Assembly (NCBI GenBank): GCA_947174155.1
Contig: CAMWHX010000003.1
Span: 1 to 17,611, forward strand
Direction of reading: 5' to 3'
DNA from: an uncultured Porphyromonadaceae bacterium
GTDB taxonomy: Bacteria > Bacteroidota > Bacteroidia > Bacteroidales > Muribaculaceae
Length of the DNA stretch: 17,611 nt
The translations under genes were made by a program, and so were the position numbers. The notes under the pieces are model-generated. The model ran no database searches. It was not told where the DNA came from and was given only the letters and a program-made list of their open reading frames with translations. Shown here one piece after another: positions 1 through 6,718 of the stretch (the first letter of the stretch is position 1; every line of letters begins with the position of its first letter).

Positions 1-10
1 GAAAACACTG

Positions 11-42
11 ACAATCGGCTCGCCGTGAGGCGGGCCGATTGT
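11..42. terminator. Strong hairpin, probable intrinsic terminator
   Basis: Two 14-base arms (11-24 and 29-42) pair along their whole length with a single G-U wobble and enclose a GTGA tetraloop of the stable GNRA type. On the + strand the stem is followed by only a weakly T-rich stretch. Read on the - strand it is followed by CAGTGTTTTC, closer to a classical T tract. It could end a gene lying left of the window or act in both directions. Its position directly before a gene fragment suggests that a transcription-unit boundary or rearrangement breakpoint lies here. Confidence 0.55.
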
Positions 43-123
43 CGGTTATATACGCTGTTCAACGTGTGCTTGGGAGACTCTCAGTTCTTTTGTGGAATGT
101 GGTCTTAGCGACCGGAGGAGGTG

Positions 124-779
124 ATGGTGGCTGTTGCTGTGGTCGTGGTAGTGTCGTTGACAACGGTATATGTGGTGCCGCTCATTTCACATATTTCACA
201 TTTGCCTTGCGAAAATGGAGATATAAGACGATGACTGCGATAGCATTTGCTCTTGCCATAATATATCTTGGATATTTCTATTTCTTCATTGATTACGGTG
301 TGGAGAAAGAAATGCTTTTCATTCCTCTCTTTTTCAGAGGAGCGGCATCGGTGATCATCTCGATTGTGTACCTGACCTCAATAGTGCAAAGCGGATTGCC
401 TTTTCAGGTCTTTCCGCAGGCTCTAACCATCAATGGGTTTACCGGAGCCGTGATGGGTGCGACACTCGGACCGGCGATAATCGGTGAGTTCTTGCGTCAT
501 ATTATGGCCAAAAATGCATCATTGCTTGGAGCGAACATATTGAATACCAATTCTGACATGGCCTTCGCCCCACTCGGACAGTGGTATGGTATGGTACAGA
601 TACAGGCCTTGATCGTGTCGATGAAGGAGATATATGGCTGGTTACTGATAATCGCACTGGTATCACTTATCATAATTCTATTGAGTTATAATGCAGTAAG
701 ACCCTTTGCAATCTTCCCGAAATGGAGCACAATTCGCCGAGTTTTCAAACACATGGTTAGAACCAATAAAGCAATTTGA
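124..779 (+). pseudogene. C-terminal remnant of a multi-span membrane transporter (MFS-like)
   Basis: The intact frame from ATG 231 to TGA 777-779 encodes about 182 residues with hydrophobic segments (AIAFALAIIYLGYFYFFI, AASVIISIVYLTSIV, a segment around AVMGATLGPAII, and a last one before LLSYNAVRPFAIFPK). The pattern resembles the C-terminal part of the long MFS-type transporters (drug/H+ antiporter kind) common in Bacteroidetes. The usual N-terminal half is missing: the frame is closed by a TGA at 9-11 and a hairpin sits at 11-42. From 124 to about 200 a transmembrane-like stretch (VAVAVVVVVSLTTVYVVPLI) lies in another reading frame and ends at TGA 232-234, as expected if a frameshift occurred near 200. 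That frame also has a TAG at 106-108. A frame-consistent TTG at 39 could start a 246-residue protein, but its first 60 residues look like random translation (GGGDGGCCCGRG). I infer a decayed, truncated gene. A short coupled reading frame (124-234, overlapping ATG 231) is a less likely alternative. Confidence 0.55.
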
Positions 780-853
780 ATAGTCCTCGGAGTCTGAGGG
801 TGATGACTCGCTACAGTCTTCGCGTGCTTACGGGGATGGGAAAAGAGGGGGAA
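779..853 (+). repeat. Direct repeat, upstream copy (flanks higBA)
   Basis: Bases 779-824 are identical over 46 bp to 1633-1678. After a short variable stretch the identity resumes (837-853 equals 1692-1708). This copy begins at the last base of the transporter remnant's stop codon. Bases 780-797 read in frame as Ile-Val-Leu-Gly-Val-stop, the same end as the intact HigA at 1651, but nothing upstream here encodes an antitoxin. It is therefore probably a relic of a second higA 3' end or the scar of an exchange. It carries three G tracts and lacks the fourth found in the other copy. Confidence 0.9.
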
Positions 854-867
854 TGTAGATTCTACAT
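853..867. promoter_or_regulatory. 15-bp palindrome, candidate HigA operator
   Basis: ATGTAGATTCTACAT is a perfect palindrome with 7-base arms around one central base. It lies 19 bp before the -33 box of the higBA promoter and directly after the upstream direct repeat. HigA-type antitoxins usually bind palindromes near their own promoter and repress the operon, so this is the natural candidate site. It is absent from the matching place after the downstream repeat, so it belongs to the higBA unit. Its position upstream of rather than over the core promoter keeps confidence moderate. Confidence 0.45.
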
Positions 868-886
868 ACTATTCCTGTCTGCTGAT

Positions 887-917
887 TTGCATATTTGAAA
901 GATTCTTTGTAAATTTG
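887..917 (+). promoter_or_regulatory. Bacteroidetes-type promoter of higBA
   Basis: TTG at 887-889, 20 bases, then TAAATTTG at 910-917 matches the Bacteroidetes primary sigma-factor consensus (TTG at -33, TAnnTTTG at -7). Transcription should start near 924, giving a leader of about 20 bases before the higB ATG at 943. Confidence 0.8.
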
Positions 918-942
918 CAATGCCAATCATTTTTGAAGCACT

Positions 943-1236
943 ATGAGAATAATAACAGAAGAACCTCTGAAAGATTATATTGCAAGATTCCCGGATACCC
1001 GTACTGCTTTACAAAATTGGGTGAAGATAGTAAAGGATGCACGCTGGGAGTGTTTTGCAGATGTAAAAAAGAGCTTTAATAGTGTTGATAATGTTGGCAA
1101 TCAGCATTATGTGTTTAATATTCGTGGTAATAATCATCGTCTTGTGGTAGTTATCAAGTTTACCATAAAATGGGTTTACATTCGATTTATCGGGACACAT
1201 GAGGAATATGACAAGATTGATTGTTCAACAATATAG
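943..1236 (+). CDS. higB: HigB-family toxin (RelE-like mRNA interferase)
   Basis: This is a 97-residue protein of the HigB_toxin family. These are RelE-fold endoribonucleases that associate with the ribosome and cut translated mRNA. The family signature is clear in the C-terminal half: a beta strand in HYVFNIRGNNHRLVV, then KWVYIRFIGTHEEYDKI. The length is normal for the family. The start at 943 follows the promoter at 887-917 closely. The gene precedes its antitoxin, the usual higBA order, with a 49-bp gap. The region is more AT-rich than the glycan genes downstream, which fits a mobile origin. HigA is expected to neutralise it by direct binding. I see nothing missing, so it is probably active. 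Confidence 0.88.
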   Translation: MRIITEEPLKDYIARFPDTRTALQNWVKIVKDARWECFADVKKSFNSVDNVGNQHYVFNIRGNNHRLVVVIKFTIKWVYIRFIGTHEEYDKIDCSTI

Positions 1237-1285
1237 AGGAATATAGAATATAGTATAGTAGGGATAAGAAACAGGAGGATGCTAT

Positions 1286-1651
1286 ATGACAAGAATTGAA
1301 AATGAAGCTCAATATCGCTGGGCACTTGCAAGGGTTGAGGAATTGTTGCCTCATGTAAAGGATGATACTCCACTGACAGATCCATATAGTATGGAACTTG
1401 AATTATTGTCAGGTCTCATATCTGACTACTCCGACGAGCATTATGCAATCGGAGAACCGTCATTGATCGATGTGATGAAATTGCGTATGTATGAGATGGG
1501 CCTGACTCAGGCCGCTCTGGCAAAACTAATCGGTGTCAACCCGTCTCGGGTGTGTGAATATTTATCAGGTAAAAAACAGCCTACTCTTAATCAGGCAAGA
1601 GCTATCAGTCAAAAACTGAATATTGCACCCTCAATAGTCCTCGGAGTCTGA
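1286..1651 (+). CDS. higA: HigA-family antitoxin, XRE helix-turn-helix
   Basis: The 121-residue protein has an N-terminal helical part (about 1-60) and an XRE/Cro-type helix-turn-helix at about residues 65-115 (LRMYEMGLTQAALAKLIGV, then SRVCEYLSGKKQPTL), ending in KLNIAPSIVLGV. This is typical of HigA antitoxins that bind HigB and repress their own operon. A strong ribosome site (AGGAGG, about 1272-1277) precedes the ATG at 1286. The last five codons and the stop lie inside the downstream direct repeat. Because similar antitoxins typically end this way, the repeat appears to derive from the antitoxin gene's own 3' end rather than being foreign sequence. Cognate regulator of the palindrome at 853-867 by inference. 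Confidence 0.88.
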   Translation: MTRIENEAQYRWALARVEELLPHVKDDTPLTDPYSMELELLSGLISDYSDEHYAIGEPSLIDVMKLRMYEMGLTQAALAKLIGVNPSRVCEYLSGKKQPTLNQARAISQKLNIAPSIVLGV

Positions 1652-1656
1652 GGGTG
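1626..1656 (+). terminator. Inverted repeat over the higA stop, possible weak terminator
   Basis: CACCCTCA (1626-1633) and TGAGGGTG (1649-1656) are exact reverse complements separated by 15 bases, placing a stem across the end of higA. No T tract follows, so it may attenuate or stabilise the mRNA end rather than terminate. The left arm is unique to this copy; the upstream repeat lacks it. Confidence 0.3.
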
Positions 1657-1708
1657 ATGACTCGCTACAGTCTTCGCGAGTCTGCCGGGGGTGGGAAAAG
1701 AGGGGGAA
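1633..1708 (+). repeat. Direct repeat, downstream copy
   Basis: This is the partner of the repeat at 779-853, with the copies starting 854 bp apart. It covers the last 19 bases of higA and runs to within 4 bases of the ugd -33 box. Here the sequence GACTCGC (1660-1666) is mirrored by GCGAGTC (1676-1682), a 7-base stem that is broken in the upstream copy. Recombination between the copies would remove higBA precisely and leave one copy before ugd. Confidence 0.9.
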
Positions 1709-1717
1709 AGTTTGGGG
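1687..1717 (+). other. Potential G-quadruplex overlapping the ugd promoter
   Basis: Four G tracts on the + strand (GGGGG 1687-1691, GGG 1693-1695, GGGGG 1702-1706, GGGG 1714-1717) with loops of 1, 6 and 7 bases satisfy the usual G3+N1-7 quadruplex rule. The last tract overlaps the TTG -33 box of the ugd promoter. The upstream repeat copy holds only the first three tracts. Whether it folds in the cell is unknown. Confidence 0.5.
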
Positions 1718-1742
1718 ATATGCGTGGAATTTGCTAACTTTG
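1712..1742 (+). promoter_or_regulatory. Bacteroidetes-type promoter of ugd and the glycosyltransferase genes
   Basis: TTG at 1712-1714, 20 bases, then TAACTTTG at 1735-1742 matches the Bacteroidetes -33/-7 consensus exactly in spacing. Transcription should start near 1749, about 27 bases before the ugd ATG at 1776. I found no comparable promoter in the gaps between the following genes, so it may serve the whole glycan cluster. Confidence 0.8.
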
Positions 1743-1775
1743 CGGTGATATATCAAAGACTCTCGAGAAATATAT

Positions 1776-3089
1776 ATGAAGAAATACAATATAGCTGTTG
1801 CCGGTACCGGATATGTGGGCTTGAGCATAGCTACGCTCCTGTCGCAACACAACCATGTGACTGCCGTGGATGTGATACCCGAGAAGGTAGCGCTTATCAA
1901 TGACCGCCGGTCTCCGATCCAGGATGACTATATCGAGAAGTATCTCGCTGAGAAAGAGTTGGATCTCGTGGCTACCCTCGATGGCGAGGCTGCATATCGC
2001 GATGCTGATTTCGTGGTCATCGCCGCCCCTACCAATTATGATCCGGTAAAGAACTATTTCGATACCTCTCATGTCGAAGAGGTCATAGATCTGGTGCTTA
2101 AGGTCAATCCCAAGGCGGTGATGATCATTAAGTCTACGATCCCCGTGGGTTACTGCCGCTCACTCTATCTGAAATATGCGGCGCAGGGTGCCAAGGAGCT
2201 TCATCTCCTCTTCTCTCCCGAGTTTCTGCGCGAGAGCAAGGCGCTCTATGACAATCTCTATCCTTCGCGCATCATCGTCGGTATACCCAAGATCATAGAG
2301 GGTGAGGAGTTTGCCGCTGAGAATGAGGCTATCCGCCGCCTGGCCGATCTGCCACGACTCGAAGAGGCCGCACATACCTTCGCTCATCTCCTTCAAGAGG
2401 GTGCCATCAAGGAGGATATCCCCACTCTCTTCATGGGTATGAAGGAGGCGGAGGCTGTCAAACTCTTTGCCAATACATATCTCGCCCTGCGTGTGAGCTA
2501 CTTCAACGAGCTTGACACCTATGCCGAGGTGAAGGGTCTCAACGCGCAGGCTATCATCGAGGGTATCGGTCTGGATCCCCGTATCGGCACTCACTACAAC
2601 AATCCCTCCTTCGGTTATGGCGGCTACTGTCTTCCCAAGGACACGAAGCAGTTGCTGGCCAACTACGCCGACGTGCCCCAGAATATGATGACCGCCATCG
2701 TGGAGAGCAACCGGACGCGTAAGGACTTCATAGCTGACCGCGTGCTCAAGCTCGCCGGCTGGTATGACTCCAATAGTTCTTATGACCGCGCGCGAGAGGG
2801 TGAGGAGTGTGTCATCGGAGTGTATCGCCTGACGATGAAGAGCAACTCCGACAACTTCCGTCAGTCTTCGATTCAAGGTGTGATGAAGCGCATCAAGGCC
2901 AAGGGTGCCACCGTCATCATATATGAGCCTACGCTCGAAGATGGTACCACCTTCTTCGGCTCGCGTGTAGTCAACGATCTGGATGAATTCAAGCGTCAGT
3001 CGAAGGCCATCCTGGCCAACCGCAGCGGTGAGGAACTCGCCGACGTGACTGACAAGGTATACACCCGCGACATCTTCAGCCGCGACTGA
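1776..3089 (+). CDS. ugd: UDP-glucose 6-dehydrogenase
   Basis: This enzyme oxidises UDP-glucose to UDP-glucuronate with two NAD+ in the cytoplasm, supplying an acidic sugar donor for glycans. The NAD-binding Rossmann motif AGTGYVGLS lies at residues 9-17. KSTIPVGY follows in the first domain. [20 protein letters not shown] carries the conserved lysine (Lys229), and [14 protein letters not shown] carries the catalytic cysteine (Cys285). The Lys-Cys distance of 56 is the same as in E. coli Ugd as I recall it. At 437 residues it is longer than the ~388-residue E. coli enzyme; the sequence around residues 185-220 ([18 protein letters not shown]) may be part of the extra length. A related UDP-sugar dehydrogenase (for example one acting on UDP-ManNAc) is possible, but the [17 protein letters not shown] signature favours UDP-glucose. 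It is the first gene of the glycan operon, 23 bp before the next. Confidence 0.9.
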   Translation: MKKYNIAVAGTGYVGLSIATLLSQHNHVTAVDVIPEKVALINDRRSPIQDDYIEKYLAEKELDLVATLDGEAAYRDADFVVIAAPTNYDPVKNYFDTSHVEEVIDLVLKVNPKAVMIIKSTIPVGYCRSLYLKYAAQGAKELHLLFSPEFLRESKALYDNLYPSRIIVGIPKIIEGEEFAAENEAIRRLADLPRLEEAAHTFAHLLQEGAIKEDIPTLFMGMKEAEAVKLFANTYLALRVSYFNELDTYAEVKGLNAQAIIEGIGLDPRIGTHYNNPSFGYGGYCLPKDTKQLLANYADVPQNMMTAIVESNRTRKDFIADRVLKLAGWYDSNSSYDRAREGEECVIGVYRLTMKSNSDNFRQSSIQGVMKRIKAKGATVIIYEPTLEDGTTFFGSRVVNDLDEFKRQSKAILANRSGEELADVTDKVYTRDIFSRD

Positions 3090-3112
3090 CACAGGCGCCC
3101 GGTCCCCACACA

Positions 3113-4393
3113 ATGCCCTCGATACTCTTCATCGGGCAGCATTTTCCTCCCGAAATGCTGCGGACACTGAACCGCGACACTCGAGGGAGAGCGGGATACT
3201 CCAACCATAATTTCGAGACAGCGCTCCTCTACGGTCTGGCACAGACGCCTGACGTGAGTGTGCGCGCCCTGACGGTGCCGCTGCAATACAGCTGGCCCGC
3301 CTCCAATACCCGCGCATGGATACACGGTGAGTGTCATACTGACACCGCCGTGCCCCTGCGGTCGATCGGATATCCCAATCTCCCCGGTGCGAGCCTCGTC
3401 ACCCCCGCCATACCGCTGGTGGGGGCTATACTGCATGAGCTTGCATGTCTCCCCGAGGGAGAGGTGACTGTCATCGTCAACACTCCCCTGCTCCCTGTGT
3501 CGGTGGCCTTGGAGAGTGTATGCCGCTTGACGCGCCGCAGACTGACGACGGTCATGGTCGTGCCTGACATACCGTCGCAGGTGACGGTTATGGCGGGTAT
3601 GACCGGATTGAAAGCCCGTATTTTCGGTGGTATCAACGCCCTGAGTATGCGTCTGGCGCGTCGATATGACCGCGTGGTGCTTCTGACCGAGGCCATGAAC
3701 GAGTTCTTCGGCTTCCCCGCGGAGCGTCGGCTGGTGATGGAGGGGCTTGTCGATGAGCGCCGTCTGCGGGCCCTTCCCGAGCCGGAAGCTCTGCCTGATG
3801 GGGTGAAGGAGGTGATACTCTACACGGGTTCCCTCTTCCGTGTCTTCGGAGTGATGAATCTTGTAGAGGCCTTCCGGCAGGGGAATTTCACAGCATGCGA
3901 GCTCTGGATATGCGGCTCCGGTGAGACCGCCGGGGAGTTGCAGAGAATTTCCGAAGCAGACCCGAGGATACGCTTCTTCGGACTTGTAGATGCCGAGAAG
4001 GCACTTGCGTTGCAGTCTCAGGCCACAATTCTGGCTAATCCGCGCCCGGGGACGGGTGAATATACGCAATATTCCTTCCCTTCGAAGACTTTGGAATACT
4101 TGATTGCCGGAAAAACCGTTATAATGAACAGACTCCCCGGAGTGCCCGAGGAGTATGACCGCTATGTGCACTATGCACAAGATGAGACACCCCGAGGCTG
4201 GGCCCGCACCCTGCGCGACGTGATGGATATGAATCCACAGGAGCGTAGGGAGAGGGATAAGGCCGGGCGAGAGTTTGTGTTTCGGTCCAAGACAGCAGGT
4301 GCGCAGGCTGCGCGTCTGGTGGAGTGGCTCAACGGCCGGAGCGGGCATACACCTCAGACCTGCGGAAAGAGAAATAGTAAGCGACTGACCTGA
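3113..4393 (+). CDS. Glycosyltransferase, GT4-like (GT-B fold)
   Basis: The 426-residue cytoplasmic protein has the two-domain GT-B layout. The N-terminal acceptor domain opens with ILFIGQHFPPE and a GYSNHNFETALLYGL helix. The C-terminal nucleotide-sugar domain starts at about residue 235 with LYTGSLFRVFG, continues with CELWICGSGET, and ends with the donor-binding segment FPSKTLEYLIAGKTVI (about 322-337). No signal peptide or membrane span is seen. It begins 23 bp after ugd. I infer transfer of one sugar in assembly of a surface or exported glycan; donor and acceptor cannot be read from the sequence. A longer reading frame on the opposite strand (2996-4405) overlaps it but has no family features, whereas this one carries consistent GT-B motifs. 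Confidence 0.8.
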   Translation: MPSILFIGQHFPPEMLRTLNRDTRGRAGYSNHNFETALLYGLAQTPDVSVRALTVPLQYSWPASNTRAWIHGECHTDTAVPLRSIGYPNLPGASLVTPAIPLVGAILHELACLPEGEVTVIVNTPLLPVSVALESVCRLTRRRLTTVMVVPDIPSQVTVMAGMTGLKARIFGGINALSMRLARRYDRVVLLTEAMNEFFGFPAERRLVMEGLVDERRLRALPEPEALPDGVKEVILYTGSLFRVFGVMNLVEAFRQGNFTACELWICGSGETAGELQRISEADPRIRFFGLVDAEKALALQSQATILANPRPGTGEYTQYSFPSKTLEYLIAGKTVIMNRLPGVPEEYDRYVHYAQDETPRGWARTLRDVMDMNPQERRERDKAGREFVFRSKTAGAQAARLVEWLNGRSGHTPQTCGKRNSKRLT

Positions 4394-4429
4394 TATGTCA
4401 TTCAAACACTACAGACACATAGACATAGC

Positions 4430-5602
4430 ATGATAGCGTTATTGCGTTCCACCGACGGCAACCCTGATGCGAGGTTCGAGAAATATTTGCAGTTTCTCGA
4501 CCGGGCCGGCGTGCGTCGTCTCACCATGTGCTGGGACCGCTTCGGCGTGAAGGGGGACGAGGGGGAGGATGTGATGTACTACAAACGTCCGGCCGTCTAC
4601 GGCTCCGGCATACGCAATATGGCAGGATTGCTGGGATTCAACCGATTCCTCTGGCGTCAGCTATGGCGGCGCCGTCGAGACTATCAGGTAGTACACGCCG
4701 CTGACCTCGACACGGTCCTGCCGGCCGTGTTGGCAAAGTGGTTTCTGGGCAAGAAGCTCATCTACGATATATATGACTGGTATATAGACTCCCGCAATAT
4801 CCGCAATCCCCTGATGCGGGCCGCGGTGTCTATGCTGGAATGGATCAGTATCCGCAGCGCTGACGTCACCATCATCTGTGAGGACGGCCGTCGCGGCCAG
4901 ATTCATCCGACTCCGCGTCACTTGTGGGTACTCCCCAATATACCGGCGTTGCAGATCACCACGACTCCGGCCTCACGTGTCGCAGGCTCACCCGTCGAGC
5001 TGGTGTATGTCGGAATCCTCTCCGAGGAGCGTGGCCTGGAGCTGCTCCCGCGCCTGGCTCGCGAGTGTGGCGACAAGGTCAACATCACGATAGCCGGGTT
5101 CGGACCCCTCTCGACCAGTATCGCGGCCTACGCCAGCCAGTTGCCCAACTTTCACTACAAGGGGCGAGTGGCCTATGCCGAGGCCCTGCGCATGATGGGA
5201 AATGCCGACGTCATCTATGCCGCCTATCATAAGACCAACCCCAACCATCTGCTGGCTGCCCCCAATAAGTATTACGAAGGCCTCGCACTTGGACGTCCTG
5301 TCATCACCACCGAGGGTACCCTTGTGGGCGACAAGGTGACGGCTTCCGACACCGGATACGTCATCGGAGAGAGTGCCGAGGACTTGAAGCGTGTGATCAC
5401 ACAGTGGGATGAGAAGGATTGGAGCCGCAAGTGTGCCAACGCCTCCGAACTGTGGGACACACAATGGAAAGACTATGTCGTGCGTTTCATAACAGGACAC
5501 TATCTCCCCTTCATCTCCGGGTCGGCACCCTCAGTGGTAGGTACCCCCGCGCAGACACCGACAGATGCAAGTATACCACCCACTACCCGACAATCAAGCT
5601 AA
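4430..5602 (+). CDS. Glycosyltransferase, GT4-like (GT-B fold)
   Basis: The 390-residue protein has an N-terminal domain with VVHAADLDTVLPAVLA (about residues 86-101), the stretch that lines the cleft in GT4 enzymes. KLIYDIYDWYID follows, then a nucleotide-sugar domain opening with VELVYVGILSEERGLELL (about 188-205) and NITIAGFGPL. The donor-site segment is APNKYYEGLALGRPVITT (about 277-294). The last 30 residues are proline-, serine- and threonine-rich and look like a disordered tail. It starts 36 bp after the preceding gene, and its stop codon directly abuts the next ATG, so the two are likely co-translated. Sugar specificity is unknown. Confidence 0.8.
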   Translation: MIALLRSTDGNPDARFEKYLQFLDRAGVRRLTMCWDRFGVKGDEGEDVMYYKRPAVYGSGIRNMAGLLGFNRFLWRQLWRRRRDYQVVHAADLDTVLPAVLAKWFLGKKLIYDIYDWYIDSRNIRNPLMRAAVSMLEWISIRSADVTIICEDGRRGQIHPTPRHLWVLPNIPALQITTTPASRVAGSPVELVYVGILSEERGLELLPRLARECGDKVNITIAGFGPLSTSIAAYASQLPNFHYKGRVAYAEALRMMGNADVIYAAYHKTNPNHLLAAPNKYYEGLALGRPVITTEGTLVGDKVTASDTGYVIGESAEDLKRVITQWDEKDWSRKCANASELWDTQWKDYVVRFITGHYLPFISGSAPSVVGTPAQTPTDASIPPTTRQSS

Positions 5603-6664
5603 ATGCGTATACTCCAGATCATAACCCTCTGTGGCCCCGGTGGCGCCCAGGCCGTAGTGGCCCACCTCTCCAACTCTCTGCAAAAGCAGGGTCATCAGGT
5701 CATCGTGGCTGCCGGTGAAGGTAACGGTCAGATGATGGAGCTCATAGACCCCGCCATCCCGACCGTGCGTATACCCTCGCTGGTGAGGCGTCTCTCCCCG
5801 CTTAATGAGATCAAGGCCATGGCTGCCTTCCGTAAGCTCTACAACAAGTATAAGCCCGATATCATCCACCTCCACAGCTCCAAGGCCGGTATGCTGGGGC
5901 GTATGGTCTTCCCGAAGTGCAAGATCGTGTATACGGTCCATGGGTTCGACTCCATTCGCCTGGCCTATCGCAAGTTTCTGCCCCTGGAGCGCAGGATGCA
6001 GACCAGGTGTGCGGCCATCGTCGGAGTGAGCAAGTATGACGAGCTATATATGCGCGAAGAGGGGATAAATCATAACGTCACCTACGTCTACAACGGTATC
6101 TTTGATCCTGCACCCTTACCCTCCGATCCCTTCGAGCGCTTCAAGACCTTCAAGCACAGGATACTCTGCATAGCCCGCATCTCGCCCCAGAAATATCCCG
6201 AACTCTTCGTCGAGGTGGCACGCCGTATGCCGGATTGTGCCTTCCTGTGGATAGGCAATGTCAACCCTCCTGAATTCGACTATCCCGACAACGCCTTCTT
6301 CCTGGGTTCCATCCTCGAAGCCGGATCCTACTGCCGCTATGCCGATGCTTTCCTGCTCACCACTCACTATGAGGGTCTGCCGGTGGCCATCATCGAGTCC
6401 CTGGCCTGCGGTGTGCCTGTCGTGGCGTCGGCCGTAGGTGGTAATCCGGAGTTGCTCGACGGCCGGAACGGTTTCGCAGTCCCTAATGATCCGGATATAA
6501 TGGTCTCCCGTCTCCGTGAGATACTACACCCCGAGCGACGCGAGGAGATGGGACGCGCGGCGCGCGCCACCTTCGAGCGCGACTTCACTGTAAAGGGGAT
6601 GACAGAGGGATATTTGAAGATATATAACCGAATATACGACGCCAATAATAAATCCCGAAACTGA
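5603..6664 (+). CDS. Glycosyltransferase, GT4 family (GT-B fold)
   Basis: This 353-residue protein is the most canonical of the three GT-B enzymes. It opens with ILQIITLCGPGGAQAVVAHL, the donor-loop glycines followed by the first helix, then DIIHLHSSKAGMLGR and YTVHGFDS. The second domain has RILCIARISPQKYPELFVEV. The retaining-GT E-x7-E motif is complete (Glu257 in EGLPVAIIE to Glu265), followed by SLACGVPVVASAVGGNPELL. The protein is cytoplasmic, with no signal or membrane span. The ATG at 5603 follows the previous TAA with no gap, which implies coupling. The product sugar cannot be deduced. Confidence 0.87.
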   Translation: MRILQIITLCGPGGAQAVVAHLSNSLQKQGHQVIVAAGEGNGQMMELIDPAIPTVRIPSLVRRLSPLNEIKAMAAFRKLYNKYKPDIIHLHSSKAGMLGRMVFPKCKIVYTVHGFDSIRLAYRKFLPLERRMQTRCAAIVGVSKYDELYMREEGINHNVTYVYNGIFDPAPLPSDPFERFKTFKHRILCIARISPQKYPELFVEVARRMPDCAFLWIGNVNPPEFDYPDNAFFLGSILEAGSYCRYADAFLLTTHYEGLPVAIIESLACGVPVVASAVGGNPELLDGRNGFAVPNDPDIMVSRLREILHPERREEMGRAARATFERDFTVKGMTEGYLKIYNRIYDANNKSRN

Positions 6665-6718
6665 CGCCACTCTCCACGCCGATACACTATAACAACCACA
6701 CTATAAACTCCGTCCCGT

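Noticed and set aside
124..234. Small 36-codon gene with a GGAGGAGGTG ribosome-site-like stretch and stop overlapping ATG 231
   Set aside because: It looks like a coupled leader peptide, but the hydrophobic helix fits better as the preceding segment of the transporter remnant in a shifted frame. Kept only as an alternative reading.
779..1708. CRISPR array or composite transposon
   Set aside because: There are only two repeat copies 854 bp apart with genes between, no spacers, no transposase and no terminal inverted repeats.
1691..1903. Open frame overlapping the ugd promoter and start
   Set aside because: It covers the promoter and the first 40 codons of ugd in another frame and has no coding-like features.
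2160..3113. 317-codon open frame on the - strand inside ugd
   Set aside because: It is a mirror of ugd with no recognisable domain; the sense strand has all catalytic residues of the dehydrogenase.
2996..4405. Long open frame on the - strand, 469 codons, longer than the sense gene it overlaps
   Set aside because: It spans the end of ugd and a whole glycosyltransferase gene, has low-complexity composition rich in H, G and R, and shows no family motif, while both sense genes have conserved motifs. It arises from GC-rich codon use.
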